Assembly: GCF_025998815.1 (NCBI RefSeq) | Contig: NZ_AP026678.1 | Span: 2,790,001-2,854,000, forward strand | Length of the DNA stretch: 64,000 nucleotides | Reading direction: 5' to 3' | DNA from: Ignavibacterium sp. | GTDB taxonomy: Bacteria; Bacteroidota; Ignavibacteria; Ignavibacteriales; Ignavibacteriaceae | Position numbers and translations under genes: made by a program | Shown: positions 46,123 through 55,984 of the stretch, piece after piece | Layout: each line of letters begins with the position of its first letter | Numbering within the stretch: position 1 is the first letter of the stretch | The notes under the pieces: generated by a model | What the model saw: the letters and a program-made list of their open reading frames with translations, nothing else | What the model was told of the DNA's origin: nothing | Databases searched by the model: none

Positions 46123-46153
46123 TTTGTAGTTACTTTCGATACTGATAAATTTG
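46123..46153 (+). promoter_or_regulatory. Promoter of the small outer-membrane protein gene
   Basis: TTTG (46123-46126), 19-base spacer, TAAATTTG (46146-46153): exact consensus. ATG 46187 follows 33 bases later with GGAAGG as ribosome site. Confidence 0.7.
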
Positions 46154-46186
46154 CGGCGTCACTTAAAATGAAATGGAAGGATTAAA

Positions 46187-46645
46187 ATGAAAAAACTTTA
46201 TGTAGCTGTGTTGCTATTTGTAGCTCTATCAGGCACAACACATTTTGCTCAATCAAGAGGATTTGGTCTCGGTGCTATAATAGGTTCACCAACAGGTTTG
46301 AGTGCAAAATACTGGACTTCAGGCACAAATGCTTTTGATTTCGGACTTGGTTATTCTTTCGAGAAGAAAAGCAGGATGCATATTCACGGTGATTATCTTT
46401 TTCACTCATCAAATATGTTTCAGACATCTGAAAATATTGCGCTCTATTATGGTCCGGGATTGAGAATGAAATTTAAGGAAGATGAAGATGCAAGAATTGG
46501 TTTCCGTGGCGTGCTTGGATTAGTATGGATTCCACGCGGTAGTCAGGTTGATGTGTTCATCGAAATCGCTCCGATAATGGATTTAATCCCTGCCACAGAA
46601 TTTTCAATGAATGGTGGAATTGGTTTCAGATTTTTCTTTAATTAG
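46187..46645 (+). CDS. Small outer-membrane beta-barrel protein
   Basis: A 152-residue protein with a signal peptide (LYVAVLLFVALSGTTHFAQS) and alternating strands: GFGLGAIIGSPTGLSAKYW, FDFGLGYSFEKK, LYYGPGLRMKF, and a C-terminal GGIGFRFFFN ending in an aromatic-rich strand. This resembles the small BAPKO_0422/DUF3996-type barrels. Role unknown. The 3' end overlaps the convergent O-antigen ligase gene by 8 bases. Confidence 0.82.
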   Translation: MKKLYVAVLLFVALSGTTHFAQSRGFGLGAIIGSPTGLSAKYWTSGTNAFDFGLGYSFEKKSRMHIHGDYLFHSSNMFQTSENIALYYGPGLRMKFKEDEDARIGFRGVLGLVWIPRGSQVDVFIEIAPIMDLIPATEFSMNGGIGFRFFFN

Positions 46646-47816
46646 TTTGATTGTGGATTAGTTCAAAATCGATTCTTGATAAAAACGAAATCAGAAAAAC
46701 AAACACAATTGATAAGACAACAGAAGTTATAAATCCTGCAACCATTGCAGAAAGAATCAGAGCAATTACAGAAGCTAAAACAGATGTGGAAAGAGATTTT
46801 AATTCCGCATCTGTTTTTTTATTTCTTATCTGACTAATTGAAGTTGTGATAATTACATAAAGAAGCACCAGGAAAGAAATTAAACCAATAATTCCGCTTT
46901 CAAAATAAATCTGAAGAAAATCGTTATGCCAGCCGCCGATTCCTTTATCAGCAAATTTATCTTTAAGAGGAAATGCCTGCTGAAAACTTCTCGGACCAAA
47001 ACCAAAAACCGGATGCTCAAATAAAATTTCTTTTGCGCCTTGCCAGATTATATCTCTGTCAGAAAGTTGTGTAATGTTTTCAACTCGTTCTCCAATAACC
47101 TTTGATGGACGAATTGAATAAACACCAAATCCGATAATTGCAATAATCAAAAGTAGAATGATTTGTTTTGCAGGAATTTGTTTTAAAACAATTGCAACTA
47201 ATAACGCTAAAAGTGCAATCGCAATGTTTGCTCTTCCAAGTGAGGTTAATAATCCGATGAAAATTATTGAGTAAACAACAGCCCAGAATATTTGCTGACT
47301 GAGATTTTTATCTTTCTTTGGAAAGAAAAGTGCAGAAACAAAAGCAGTGAGAAGATATCCTGAAAAAACCGTATAACTTGAAGAAAAAGATTGTGCCCTT
47401 TCAACTTCTCCAATAAAAAATCTTGTGGTTCCGATGATTGAAATTACAGCAGCACCTAAAATGAATATTAACATCAATTCAATTACTTTTTTCTTCTCAA
47501 GTGTCTTTAAATAAAATGGTAAAGCGACTGCAGTTGTATAGAAAAGAGCTTCTTTATAAACTGACTCATAGCTGCTTTGTGGATATTCCGAAAGAAATAT
47601 TGTTATTAATCTGACTAAACCGAAAATCAAAATAAATGCTGTGATTGTATCAAATGCTTTTCTCTTTTCATTTTTCTTTTCGAACAACCATAAAATGAAT
47701 AGCAAAGCTCCGGCAAGTTGCATTACAAATAATGAAAGCACAAAACTAACAGCAAGTAAAGAAAGGAATGTGAAAATAATCTTTTCAGAAAATCTGCTTT
47801 TGATAAGATTATCCAT
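46638..47816 (-). CDS. O-antigen ligase family membrane protein (WaaL-like)
   Basis: A 392-residue protein with about eleven TM helices and a large periplasmic loop that contains the family signature HPVFGFGPRSFQQAFPL and GGWHNDFLQIYFESGIIGL, with the conserved His of Wzy/WaaL (Wzy_C) proteins. These ligate polysaccharide to lipid A core or polymerise O units. Starting at the last base of the MsbA-like gene, it fits lipopolysaccharide assembly. Ligase versus polymerase cannot be told from sequence alone. Confidence 0.88.
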   Translation of the reverse strand: MDNLIKSRFSEKIIFTFLSLLAVSFVLSLFVMQLAGALLFILWLFEKKNEKRKAFDTITAFILIFGLVRLITIFLSEYPQSSYESVYKEALFYTTAVALPFYLKTLEKKKVIELMLIFILGAAVISIIGTTRFFIGEVERAQSFSSSYTVFSGYLLTAFVSALFFPKKDKNLSQQIFWAVVYSIIFIGLLTSLGRANIAIALLALLVAIVLKQIPAKQIILLLIIAIIGFGVYSIRPSKVIGERVENITQLSDRDIIWQGAKEILFEHPVFGFGPRSFQQAFPLKDKFADKGIGGWHNDFLQIYFESGIIGLISFLVLLYVIITTSISQIRNKKTDAELKSLSTSVLASVIALILSAMVAGFITSVVLSIVFVFLISFLSRIDFELIHNQTN

Positions 47817-49678
47817 TAAACACCGTTATCTCTGAACTGCATTTCATATAATTTTTTGTAGAGGCCCTTTTCATCTGAAATAAGCTCATCGTGAGTTCCG
47901 TGCTGAATAATTTTTCCACGGTCAATTACAATAATCTTGGTAGCATTTCTGATTGTACTTAATCTGTGAGCGATTACAAAAGTAGTTCTGTTTTCCATTA
48001 ATCTTTCGATTGCTTCCTGAACAAGAATTTCAGATTCATTATCAAGTGCTGAAGTTGCTTCATCAAAAATCATTATCTCCGGATTTTTTAATAATGCACG
48101 CGCAATTGTTAATCGTTGTCTTTGTCCACCTGAGAGTTTAACGCCTCGTTCGCCAATAATTGTTTCATATTGTTGTGGCATTTCCATAATGAAGTTGTGT
48201 GCATTTGCTGTTTTAGCAGCTTCAATTATTTTCTCCATCGGACAATCAGTTAATCCATATGCGATATTTTCTCTGATAGTTGTGTTGAAAAGAAAAGTTT
48301 CCTGAGTTACAATTCCCATCTTTGAACGAAGAGACTTCAAAGTATATTTTCTAATATCAAGATCATCAAGGAGAATTTTTCCTTCTGTTGGGTCATAAAA
48401 TCTTGGAATCAAATCTACAAGTGTAGACTTACCACCACCACTCGGACCAACCAATGCGATTATCTCTCCTTTATTAACTGAGAAATTAATATCTGACAAA
48501 ACCCATTCTTCTGAATCTTCATATTTGAAAGAAACATTTTTGAAATGAATTGAATTTTTAAATTCTTTCAACTCTATTGCATCGGTTGCATCTTTGATAT
48601 CCGGTTCGGTATCAAGTATTTCAAAAATTCTGTCGCCGGCAGCACTTGCTTCCTGAATTCTGTTGTTCACACTGCTTAATTCTTTAATCGGTGGCATCAT
48701 CTGAAAAATTGCAAAAAGGAATCCTAAAAATTCACTTGCAGTGATTGTATTTTTCTCAAGTACTAAAAGTCCGCCGTAGTAAATAATAAAAGCACCTACA
48801 ATTACACTTAGAAATTCAGTTAATGGTGAAGAAGCATTGCGAACTCTAACAATTCTTAAAACCAATCTGAAAAATTCTTTCGTCTCTTTCATAAATCTTT
48901 TGTTCTCAAACTCTTCCATCCCAAAAGCTTTAACAATCTTTACTCCTGAAATTGTTTCCTGAAGAACGCTTGTAATATCAGCAAGCTTTTCCTGAAGTTT
49001 TGTTGTTTGTCTTCTGAGTTTAAATCCAATCCATGCGATAATTGCCATTGAAAAGGGAAGTATTACCAATGCAAATAATGTTAGCTGCCAGCTGATGCTA
49101 AGAGCAATTCCGAGAAAGACTAATATTGTTAAAGGTTCTTTGATAAGATTTGAAAAAGTCGCAGAGATACTTGACTGGACAATATTAACATCATTTGTAA
49201 ATCGTGAAATCAGATTTCCGACGCGCTCTCTTTTGAAATAACTTATTGGAAGTTTATGTAAATGCTGATAAGCTTCATCCCGTAAGTCTTTCATTGCGCC
49301 GTACTCAACATAAGACATAAAATATCCCTGCAGATAAGCAAAAATATTTTTGAACAGAAATGCAATCAGAATGACAAAACAAATTTTTATCAGAATATCA
49401 GCTTTATCTCCACTGAGAATATATTCATTAAAAGATTTGGTAACCGAACGCTGAATTTCTTTAATCCAATCCGGTAAAATACTTTTCGCCTGTTCAATCT
49501 GAGTTTGCTGCTGAACTTTCTTTGTTGCTGATTCCTGAAAAAGTGTATCGAGCAATGGAATTGTTAAATAAACAGAAGCGCCATTTAGCAGAGCATAAAA
49601 AATTGTAAAGATGAATGTAAGCACAAGATGCTTCCAATAGGGCTTAACATAACTAATGATTCTTAAATATGTATTCAT
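47816..49678 (-). CDS. ABC exporter, MsbA-like, fused permease and ATPase
   Basis: A 620-residue half-transporter. Six TM helices (about 20-330), with ISYFKRERVGNLISRFTNDV and the coupling helices, then the ATPase: Walker A LVGPSGGGKSTLVDLI, Q-loop IVTQETFLFN, signature VKLSGGQRQRLTIARALL, Walker B IMIFDEATSALD and the switch histidine in FVIAHRLSTI. It most resembles MsbA/lipid A flippase-type exporters. Followed directly by the O-antigen ligase; overlaps the upstream lipoprotein by 4 bases. Confidence 0.93.
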   Translation of the reverse strand: MNTYLRIISYVKPYWKHLVLTFIFTIFYALLNGASVYLTIPLLDTLFQESATKKVQQQTQIEQAKSILPDWIKEIQRSVTKSFNEYILSGDKADILIKICFVILIAFLFKNIFAYLQGYFMSYVEYGAMKDLRDEAYQHLHKLPISYFKRERVGNLISRFTNDVNIVQSSISATFSNLIKEPLTILVFLGIALSISWQLTLFALVILPFSMAIIAWIGFKLRRQTTKLQEKLADITSVLQETISGVKIVKAFGMEEFENKRFMKETKEFFRLVLRIVRVRNASSPLTEFLSVIVGAFIIYYGGLLVLEKNTITASEFLGFLFAIFQMMPPIKELSSVNNRIQEASAAGDRIFEILDTEPDIKDATDAIELKEFKNSIHFKNVSFKYEDSEEWVLSDINFSVNKGEIIALVGPSGGGKSTLVDLIPRFYDPTEGKILLDDLDIRKYTLKSLRSKMGIVTQETFLFNTTIRENIAYGLTDCPMEKIIEAAKTANAHNFIMEMPQQYETIIGERGVKLSGGQRQRLTIARALLKNPEIMIFDEATSALDNESEILVQEAIERLMENRTTFVIAHRLSTIRNATKIIVIDRGKIIQHGTHDELISDEKGLYKKLYEMQFRDNGV

Positions 49679-50673
49679 TTTATCGGTAAACTTTTTAAAG
49701 CACAGCCATCTCTCAGAGAAAGTGTTTTAATATTTTTCATAGAGCTGAGCTGAAAAATATTTATACTGTAATTCTGTGAAAGTTTATAATCGTAAATCAA
49801 ATAATCTCCCAGTAACAAAAAACTTTTTATTCCTTTCTCTTCAAAAGTCTTAACAATTTTTTTCTTTAACAAATCATAGAGAATAATATTGTGACTTGCA
49901 TCAGTTTTATCAGCTTCAGGGTTCTTCATAAATAAAACTACCTGTTGAAGATTATCTGCCCAGGCAATTTTTAATAAATTATTTTTCAACAGATTTAATT
50001 TCTTCTCTGTGCCATCATAATTATTTCTGATTAACAGCGAGTCATTCTTTGCTATTACTTCAAATCGTTTCAACGGAGAAACATTAGCTAAAGCCGGCGT
50101 TTCAACTACGGGATAACCGCTTTTTACAATGTCGAATAATTCATTCTCATCTGATAAGAGCTTACCGAAGTAATTAAATGTCAACGCATTTTTATTCAGA
50201 TATGATGCAACAATTTCGTCAAACGAAATTGCTACAACTCTGAAACGATCATTATCCATCCAGTAAGAATAAAGTTGGATTGCCGGTTTTAAGCTTTGTA
50301 GCAGTTCTGATTTGTCAACAGCAGGTTCATATCTGAAAATTTTAATTCCATTGATTTCCGGAATAGCAATTTTTTTATTCAATGCCGTATATGTGAGATA
50401 GAAAAATGCGTTTCCATCTGGTGCAACTTCAAGTTCATAAATCTTTTCATCCTTTCCGCTCTTTATAAGTTTTATTTTATCATTAACAAAATCATAGTAA
50501 TAGATTGAAGGAATTCTTGAATTCATTCCAACGAAATAAAATCCTTTGAGTTCTTTAACTATCGCAACAGACGCTTCTTTAATTGCCGGATCATCAGCGG
50601 GATTTTTTTCATCACTATTTCTGCAGGAAAGTAAAAATAGAAGTATTAAAATATTTATCAGAAATAGTTTCAT
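49675..50673 (-). CDS. Hypothetical lipoprotein, propeller-like
   Basis: A 332-residue protein with a lipoprotein signal (INILILLFLLSC, lipobox LLSC at about residue 16). The rest has repeated strands such as YELEVAPDGNAFFYLTYTA, LKIAWADNLQQVVLFM and SFLLLGDYLIYDY that fit a WD40/PD40-like propeller. No known family recognised. In a translationally coupled run (ATGA overlaps) between the site-2 protease and the ABC exporter. Confidence 0.8.
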   Translation of the reverse strand: MKLFLINILILLFLLSCRNSDEKNPADDPAIKEASVAIVKELKGFYFVGMNSRIPSIYYYDFVNDKIKLIKSGKDEKIYELEVAPDGNAFFYLTYTALNKKIAIPEINGIKIFRYEPAVDKSELLQSLKPAIQLYSYWMDNDRFRVVAISFDEIVASYLNKNALTFNYFGKLLSDENELFDIVKSGYPVVETPALANVSPLKRFEVIAKNDSLLIRNNYDGTEKKLNLLKNNLLKIAWADNLQQVVLFMKNPEADKTDASHNIILYDLLKKKIVKTFEEKGIKSFLLLGDYLIYDYKLSQNYSINIFQLSSMKNIKTLSLRDGCALKSLPIK

Positions 50674-51311
50674 CTCATCCCTGCAATTAATAAAAACAAT
50701 TTCAGGATTGAGTTAATCAGCATCAGAAAATATTTCCACAAAGGACTGAAAATAAAAAACAATAAAATCAGTGAACCGTAAAAACCAAGATTCAACCATT
50801 GGGCAGTAAATCTGTTTGGAAAGATTGAAAATAAAATGTGTGAACCATCAAGCGGAGGAATGGGTAACAGATTAAAACAAAATAAAAATATATTGAACAC
50901 AGTTCCGTAGTAAAAAATATTTGTTAATCCTGATTGGGTATTTTGTAAAGCAACAAAGACAGAAAACAAAACTATTGCAAGCAAGAAATTTGAAAGTGGT
51001 CCGGCAAAAGAAACTAATGCATTATCTCTTAAAGGATTTCTGAAATTATTTGGATTAACAGGAACAGGTTTAGCCCAGCCAATCAGAAATGCACCGCTGA
51101 AAAAAGATAAAAACGGTAACAGTAAAGAACCAATCGGGTCAATGTGTTTAACAGGATTTAAAGAATACCTTCCTTGCTGTTCAGCAGTTGTATCTCCAAA
51201 TTTCTTTGCAGAAAAAGCATGAGCAAATTCATGAATAGTAATTGAAATAAGAAAAACAGGAATAAACTTTATAAACAGCACAAGCTTTTCACTAAATTGA
51301 ATCTCGGGCAT
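50670..51311 (-). CDS. Site-2 protease family zinc metalloprotease (M50)
   Basis: A 213-residue membrane protease with five to six TM helices. Zinc motif HEFAHAFSAKKFGD (HExxH) near residue 28, and the third ligand in LLPIPPLDGSHILF. AGPLSNFLLAIVLF is the usual NPDG-type partner region. It is the short rhomboid-like/YwhC type without a PDZ domain. Substrate unknown. It starts 1 base after the XerD-like gene ends. Confidence 0.93.
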   Translation of the reverse strand: MPEIQFSEKLVLFIKFIPVFLISITIHEFAHAFSAKKFGDTTAEQQGRYSLNPVKHIDPIGSLLLPFLSFFSGAFLIGWAKPVPVNPNNFRNPLRDNALVSFAGPLSNFLLAIVLFSVFVALQNTQSGLTNIFYYGTVFNIFLFCFNLLPIPPLDGSHILFSIFPNRFTAQWLNLGFYGSLILLFFIFSPLWKYFLMLINSILKLFLLIAGMR

Positions 51312-52205
51312 TTAACCTCTCGGATGATATTTTTTATGAACTAACTTAATATAATCTCTGTCAATGTGAGTATAAATCTGAGTAGTTGAAATATCAGCAT
51401 GACCAAGCATTTCCTGAACTGCTCGTAAATCTGCTCCGCCTTCAATTAAATGAGTTGCGAATGAATGTCTGAATGTGTGCGGATGAACATTCTTTTCAAT
51501 ACCCGCCTGCCTGGCATAATAATTTACAATCTTCCAGATTCCCATTCGGGAAAATTTTGTTCCGCGCTGATTCAGAAAAAGATAATTTTCGCTTTTATAG
51601 TTCTTTGCAAGTATTGGTCTGCTTTTCTGAAGATATTCTTCAACCCATTTAATTGCTGATGAACCAATCGGAATCAATCTTTCTTTAGAACCTTTACCAA
51701 AAACTCTGATAACTTCTTCCGAAAGAAAAAGATCGTTCAGTTTAATGTTTATCAGCTCTGAAATTCTTGTGCCGCAAGCATAAAAAACTTCAAGAATAGC
51801 TTTATCTCTCAAGCCAATTGTATGCTTAACATTTGGCTGATCGAGTATTGCATTTATTTCACGAACATTCAAAACCTCAGGAAGTTTTCTTGAAATCTTA
51901 GGTGGAGAAATTCTTTCAATCGGATTTGATTTAATGTAATCATTCCTGAAAAGATATTTGAAAAATCCTTTCAGCGAAGAAAAATATCTAGCTGCCGAGG
52001 TTTCATTTAATCCCGCATCTTTAAGAAGTTTAAAGAATGAAGCAATCTGATTTGCTTTTATATCAGATAAATCATCAACTCCTGATTGAGAAATAAAATT
52101 AAGAAATGAAGTCAAATCGCTTTTATAAGAATTAATAGTATTCTCAGAAAGATTTTTTTCAACTTTAAGAGTTGCGAGATATTCCTTAAGAAAACTTTCC
52201 ATCAA
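51312..52205 (-). CDS. xerD: Tyrosine recombinase XerD-like
   Basis: A 297-residue site-specific recombinase. N-terminal SAM-like core-binding domain (FLKEYLATLKVEKNLSENTINSY) and catalytic domain with ACGTRISELINI (Arg), GKGSKERLIPI (Lys), HPHTFRHSFATHLIEGGADL (His, Arg), MLGHADISTTQIYTHID (His and nucleophile Tyr). It resolves chromosome dimers at dif with XerC; which paralogue it is cannot be fixed without the genome. Its housekeeping operon position argues against a mobile-element integrase. Confidence 0.92.
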   Translation of the reverse strand: MMESFLKEYLATLKVEKNLSENTINSYKSDLTSFLNFISQSGVDDLSDIKANQIASFFKLLKDAGLNETSAARYFSSLKGFFKYLFRNDYIKSNPIERISPPKISRKLPEVLNVREINAILDQPNVKHTIGLRDKAILEVFYACGTRISELINIKLNDLFLSEEVIRVFGKGSKERLIPIGSSAIKWVEEYLQKSRPILAKNYKSENYLFLNQRGTKFSRMGIWKIVNYYARQAGIEKNVHPHTFRHSFATHLIEGGADLRAVQEMLGHADISTTQIYTHIDRDYIKLVHKKYHPRG

Positions 52206-54397
52206 TTATTGTCTGTTGTATCAATACCTGATTCAGCTTCTTGTTGACGCGGATATTTTATTCTTTTGTGATTTTGTAAAATCAGAATATTAAGAAAAGC
52301 TTCCTTTATTTTTTTGATATCTGCAAAAGTAAGCGGCGAATCATCAAGCTGACCATCACGCAAACGAGAGTTGATAATTGTGTTTACCATATTTTCAATT
52401 TTAGTTTCATCCGGCTCAGTTATCGAACGGACAGCTGATTCACATCCGTCAGCAAGCATTACAATTGCAGTTTCTTTTGTGTTTGGTTTAGGTCCTTTGT
52501 ATTTGTAATCTTCAACATTAACATTTTCTTCGCCATAAATTTCTTTTGCTTTTTCGTAGAAGAAAGTCATAACAGTTGTTCCATGATGCATTGGAATAAA
52601 ATCAATTATCTCCTGCGGAAGCTTATTAAGTTTTGCAAGTTCAATTCCTTCCTGAACATGTCTTAATAAAATCTGAACGCTTTCTTCGGGCTTTAAATTT
52701 TCGTGGAGATTTTCTCCTTTCATCTGATTTTCAACAAAAGCGTGTGGTGAAATTGTCTTACCGATATCGTGATAAAGTGCGCCAACTCTTGCAAGTAAAG
52801 TATGAGCACCAATTTTTTCTGCTGCAGATTCAGCAATCAGACTCATTATTAATGTATGATTAAATGTTCCGGGAGCTTTTGTAGCAAGTTCTCTCAACAA
52901 AGGTCTTTCATAGTTTGAAAGTTCAAGCAAAGTGAGATCTGTTGTAATTCTGAAAATTCGTTCGAAGAAAATCAGAAGTCCGTAAGTTAATGCGGGACTT
53001 ATCAAAGCGTTTGAAACAGCGAATGCAGATTCATAAAGCATTGTATTCAGTGTGGCAAATCTTTCAAGCCCAAAGGCAAAGATTGAAGTAAGATAACCAA
53101 TCATAATAAAAAGGAACGATCTGAAAATCTGAGTCCGGTTTTTTATATCCCGAACGGTATAAACAGATAAAGCACCAGCAATGAAATTGGTTGCCATAAA
53201 AGTATAATCATTACCACGCAAAGCTCCAGTAATAAGTGTTATGATTACAGTTGAATAAAATCCTACACGCGAATCAAAAGTAATTGTAAGTATCATTGAT
53301 GCAACCGGAATGAAAATCAGATACTGAATAGGAGCTTTAATAGTAACTGAATTAACCAGAAATGTTATGAATGATAAAAAGATGAAGAGAAATGAAATAA
53401 GTAAAACCTTTCTGGTGTCGAAAAAAATTCTTTTACGGAACAGATAAAGATAAATTCCGAATATAGCAAGCAATGCTCCGATGTGTAAAAACTTTCCAAG
53501 GAATTGAAGTGCAGAATCAAGCTGACTAACTTCATCGCCTTTGGCTTCTTTGTAGGATTCAATTTTCAGTTTAACCTGTTTGGTTATTCTATCGTGCTTT
53601 GCAACTATTCTTTCATTCTCATTAACAATTCCCGAGTAACGAGGTACACTGTTTTTTGCCTGTTCAATCTCAAGCTCCGTTGCCTGTGGGTCGTAAATAA
53701 GGTTTGGAATTGTAAAATTGTTCGCGTACTCAATTAAAATTTTCTTTACATCTTCAGGTAGAATGAGGTTTTCAATTTCAGTTTTAATCTCATTTTTAGC
53801 TTCGTCAAGCAATTTGTATTCTGTTATAGGATCAATTTTATCAATGTTGCCAATCCTTACCGCAATACTGTCCTTCTTTCTTTCTCTCGAGGTAATATTA
53901 AGCAAACCCTTCTTAGCATATTTTTCGATGACGGGAATTATCAAATCAAAATATTCAGTTAAAGGTTTACGATTTCTTGTTGAGTTCTTGTATTCTTTGT
54001 GAAGAGATAACATTAGAGAAAAATTTTCCGGAGAGAAGAAGGTCGGATTTAAAACATTGGATGTTTCCTGTTTGAGGTTCTCATCTAATATTTCAATCAG
54101 ATATTTGTTGAAAGATTTAATTGTATCCTGAATATTAATTTCTCTTCTTACGAAAACCGGATAAACTGATTCTTCTGCCTGTTTAACTTCACTTGCATAA
54201 ACAAGAGGATCTTTAAGAATCGGAAAACTAAATGGCGCAATCAAATCTTCATTTGTCCAGATGGTTCCTTCACTCACCTGAAAATCAAGTGACTCACCTT
54301 TAGGAAACATAAAGACAATCACAATTGTAGTTATAAGAAAAATTAAAGTTTTTCTTTTTATTCCTTTGGATTGAACCGGATTAGACTTATCGCTCAT
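52202..54397 (-). CDS. 7TM-HD phosphodiesterase, PgpH-like
   Basis: A 731-residue protein: a TM helix near residue 20, an extracytoplasmic 7TMR-HDED-type domain (about 40-310), seven TM helices (about 320-490), then a cytoplasmic HD domain with APGTFNHTLIMSLIAE, LARVGALYHDIGKT, HHGTTVMTFFYEKA and IVMLADGCESAVRS. This order matches PgpH, a cyclic-di-AMP phosphodiesterase. By family it degrades c-di-AMP to pApA; no cyclase is in this window. Overlaps the XerD-like start by 4 bases. Confidence 0.93.
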   Translation of the reverse strand: MSDKSNPVQSKGIKRKTLIFLITTIVIVFMFPKGESLDFQVSEGTIWTNEDLIAPFSFPILKDPLVYASEVKQAEESVYPVFVRREINIQDTIKSFNKYLIEILDENLKQETSNVLNPTFFSPENFSLMLSLHKEYKNSTRNRKPLTEYFDLIIPVIEKYAKKGLLNITSRERKKDSIAVRIGNIDKIDPITEYKLLDEAKNEIKTEIENLILPEDVKKILIEYANNFTIPNLIYDPQATELEIEQAKNSVPRYSGIVNENERIVAKHDRITKQVKLKIESYKEAKGDEVSQLDSALQFLGKFLHIGALLAIFGIYLYLFRKRIFFDTRKVLLISFLFIFLSFITFLVNSVTIKAPIQYLIFIPVASMILTITFDSRVGFYSTVIITLITGALRGNDYTFMATNFIAGALSVYTVRDIKNRTQIFRSFLFIMIGYLTSIFAFGLERFATLNTMLYESAFAVSNALISPALTYGLLIFFERIFRITTDLTLLELSNYERPLLRELATKAPGTFNHTLIMSLIAESAAEKIGAHTLLARVGALYHDIGKTISPHAFVENQMKGENLHENLKPEESVQILLRHVQEGIELAKLNKLPQEIIDFIPMHHGTTVMTFFYEKAKEIYGEENVNVEDYKYKGPKPNTKETAIVMLADGCESAVRSITEPDETKIENMVNTIINSRLRDGQLDDSPLTFADIKKIKEAFLNILILQNHKRIKYPRQQEAESGIDTTDNN

Positions 54398-54398
54398 A

Positions 54399-55265
54399 TT
54401 ACTTTTTTCTTTTTGCGTTTAATAATGCCTCAAGAATTTCTGAGGTTCCATCTTCGTTGTTTGTTTTGGTTAGAACACAATCTGCCATTCTTTTCAATTC
54501 GGGAACAGCATTTGCCATTGCTACTTTGAATGCTTTTGTCTCGAACATCGGAATATCATTATACCAATCTCCGATTACCATCACATCTGAAGGATTAAGT
54601 TTAAGATATTTCAACAATCTAATCAAACCTTTTGCTTTTGTAGAACCGGATTTTTTGATTTCAAGATAATAAATATTATCGTGAGAATGAGAACGAAAAA
54701 ATGAAACTGAAGTTCCGAACGCAAAAGGAAAGCTTAATCTGTCGCGAAGATATTCCATAGTTCTTCTGTTATCACCGGCATAAACAATTTCAAGTGTATT
54801 CTCTTTGCAACTATCATACGAATCAACTTCTTTGTATAAAGCACCAAACTTATCAAGTATCATCGGAATAAGTGAATTATTCTCTGTGTAATAAATTGCT
54901 TCTGAATGACAGAGAGCAATATTTACAAAATATTTTTCAGCAAGTTCAATGGATTTGTTTACGATGCTTTTCCTCAATGCTGATTTATGAACAATTATAT
55001 CACCTTTGCCGTTTTTTATCAAAGCTCCATCAAGTGAAATCAAAGGCGTTGATGTTCCTATTGAGTTAGCAATTTCAACCAGCGCTGAATGTAATCTTCC
55101 GGATGCCAGAGAAATTTTAATGTCTGATTTCATTAATTCTTTAATGAGAGTAAAAGATTTTTCTCCGATTATGCCTTCATCACTTAACAGTGTTCCATCA
55201 ACATCGAATACAACGAGCTTAATTTTTTTTAAGAGTTCCGGGTTTATTCTTTTAACAGAATTCAT
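54399..55265 (-). CDS. Cof-type HAD-IIB hydrolase
   Basis: A 288-residue HAD phosphatase. Motif I LVVFDVDGTLLSDEG, motif II SLASGRLHSAL, the C2B cap in the middle, lysine in SGSTKAKGL, and motif IV VMVIGDWYNDIPMFETKAFKVAMANAVPELK. Typical sugar-phosphate/flavin-phosphate phosphatase of broad specificity. It ends 1 base before the PgpH-like gene start. Its upstream side faces the R1b repeat. Confidence 0.94.
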   Translation of the reverse strand: MNSVKRINPELLKKIKLVVFDVDGTLLSDEGIIGEKSFTLIKELMKSDIKISLASGRLHSALVEIANSIGTSTPLISLDGALIKNGKGDIIVHKSALRKSIVNKSIELAEKYFVNIALCHSEAIYYTENNSLIPMILDKFGALYKEVDSYDSCKENTLEIVYAGDNRRTMEYLRDRLSFPFAFGTSVSFFRSHSHDNIYYLEIKKSGSTKAKGLIRLLKYLKLNPSDVMVIGDWYNDIPMFETKAFKVAMANAVPELKRMADCVLTKTNNEDGTSEILEALLNAKRKK

Positions 55266-55589
55266 ATAATATTCAGTAGTTTAAATTACCTCTGCAAAAA
55301 TCGGTAATTCAGAGTTCAATTAACAGAAGAAAAGATTATATATCAAATATAAAAGTAGGGAATAATTCCGTGATTTTTCAGAAGAAAAGCTTTGCAAAAA
55401 GGAGTTTAATATAGAAGTCTGAAACCGGCAAAATTAATTTTCATAAAAATTTAACTTGACTTTAAGAAAAAATTTTTGCTATTTGAGTTTGAGATTTTTA
55501 TTGGGTGGACGGTGGGAATAATTAGCACGAAAATCATTCCTGTTTACTACTGGAAGTTATTAAAAAAGATAACTAAAGTATTACTCATC

Positions 55590-55682
55590 TGTCACTCTGA
55601 ACGAAGTGAAGAGTCTTTGAATTTAATTAGCTTTAGAAATTTCACTTCTGCTTTGCCGTCAGGCAGGAGGCTCGCTATGACA
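55590..55682. mobile_element. Short TGTCA...TGACA repeat element inside R1b
   Basis: Same 93-base unit as 17973-18065, with inverted TGTCA/TGACA ends. Confidence 0.6.
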
Positions 55683-55729
55683 AGAATATTTAATCAGAAG
55701 TTTCTGAAAATTATTCTGGCACGGTTTTA

Positions 55730-55753
55730 CTCTCTCTCTCTCTCTCTCTCTCT
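55730..55753. repeat. CT dinucleotide microsatellite, 12 units
   Basis: (CT)12 in R1b against (CT)9 at the same place in R1a, showing slippage between copies. Confidence 0.85.
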
Positions 55754-55984
55754 GTTGGGCGGAGCGGAAATGGATAGAGTATGCAACTCAGAACAACACA
55801 GAGCTTTATGAAGCATACAATGCTTCTGAAAAAAAACACAACAAAAATAACTTCCTCAATATCTTCTGCTGCACGTCAAATAATTGTCCCTTTACTTATA
55901 CAACGGGGTTTACATAGTTTAAAGAAAATTAAAGTCTCTTTCCCAATTTATTTAGTTTTGGTAGAAAAAATTTAATGGTAATAA

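Larger units (their letters stand above)
55436..55921 (+). repeat. R1b: second copy of the long leader repeat
   Basis: Same sequence and orientation as 17818-18286, upstream of the FG-GAP gene at 55985. It contains the TGTCA...TGACA unit at 55590-55682 and (CT)12 at 55730-55753. It lacks the hairpin insert seen at 18303-18347. Between 55266 and 55435 nothing is recognised; 55922-55984 is unique leader. No gene is supported in 55266-55984. Confidence 0.85.

Noticed and set aside
51312-52205. XerD-like recombinase as integrase of a mobile island
   Set aside because: It overlaps or abuts housekeeping genes on both sides, and no attachment-site repeats, tRNA or phage genes are nearby.
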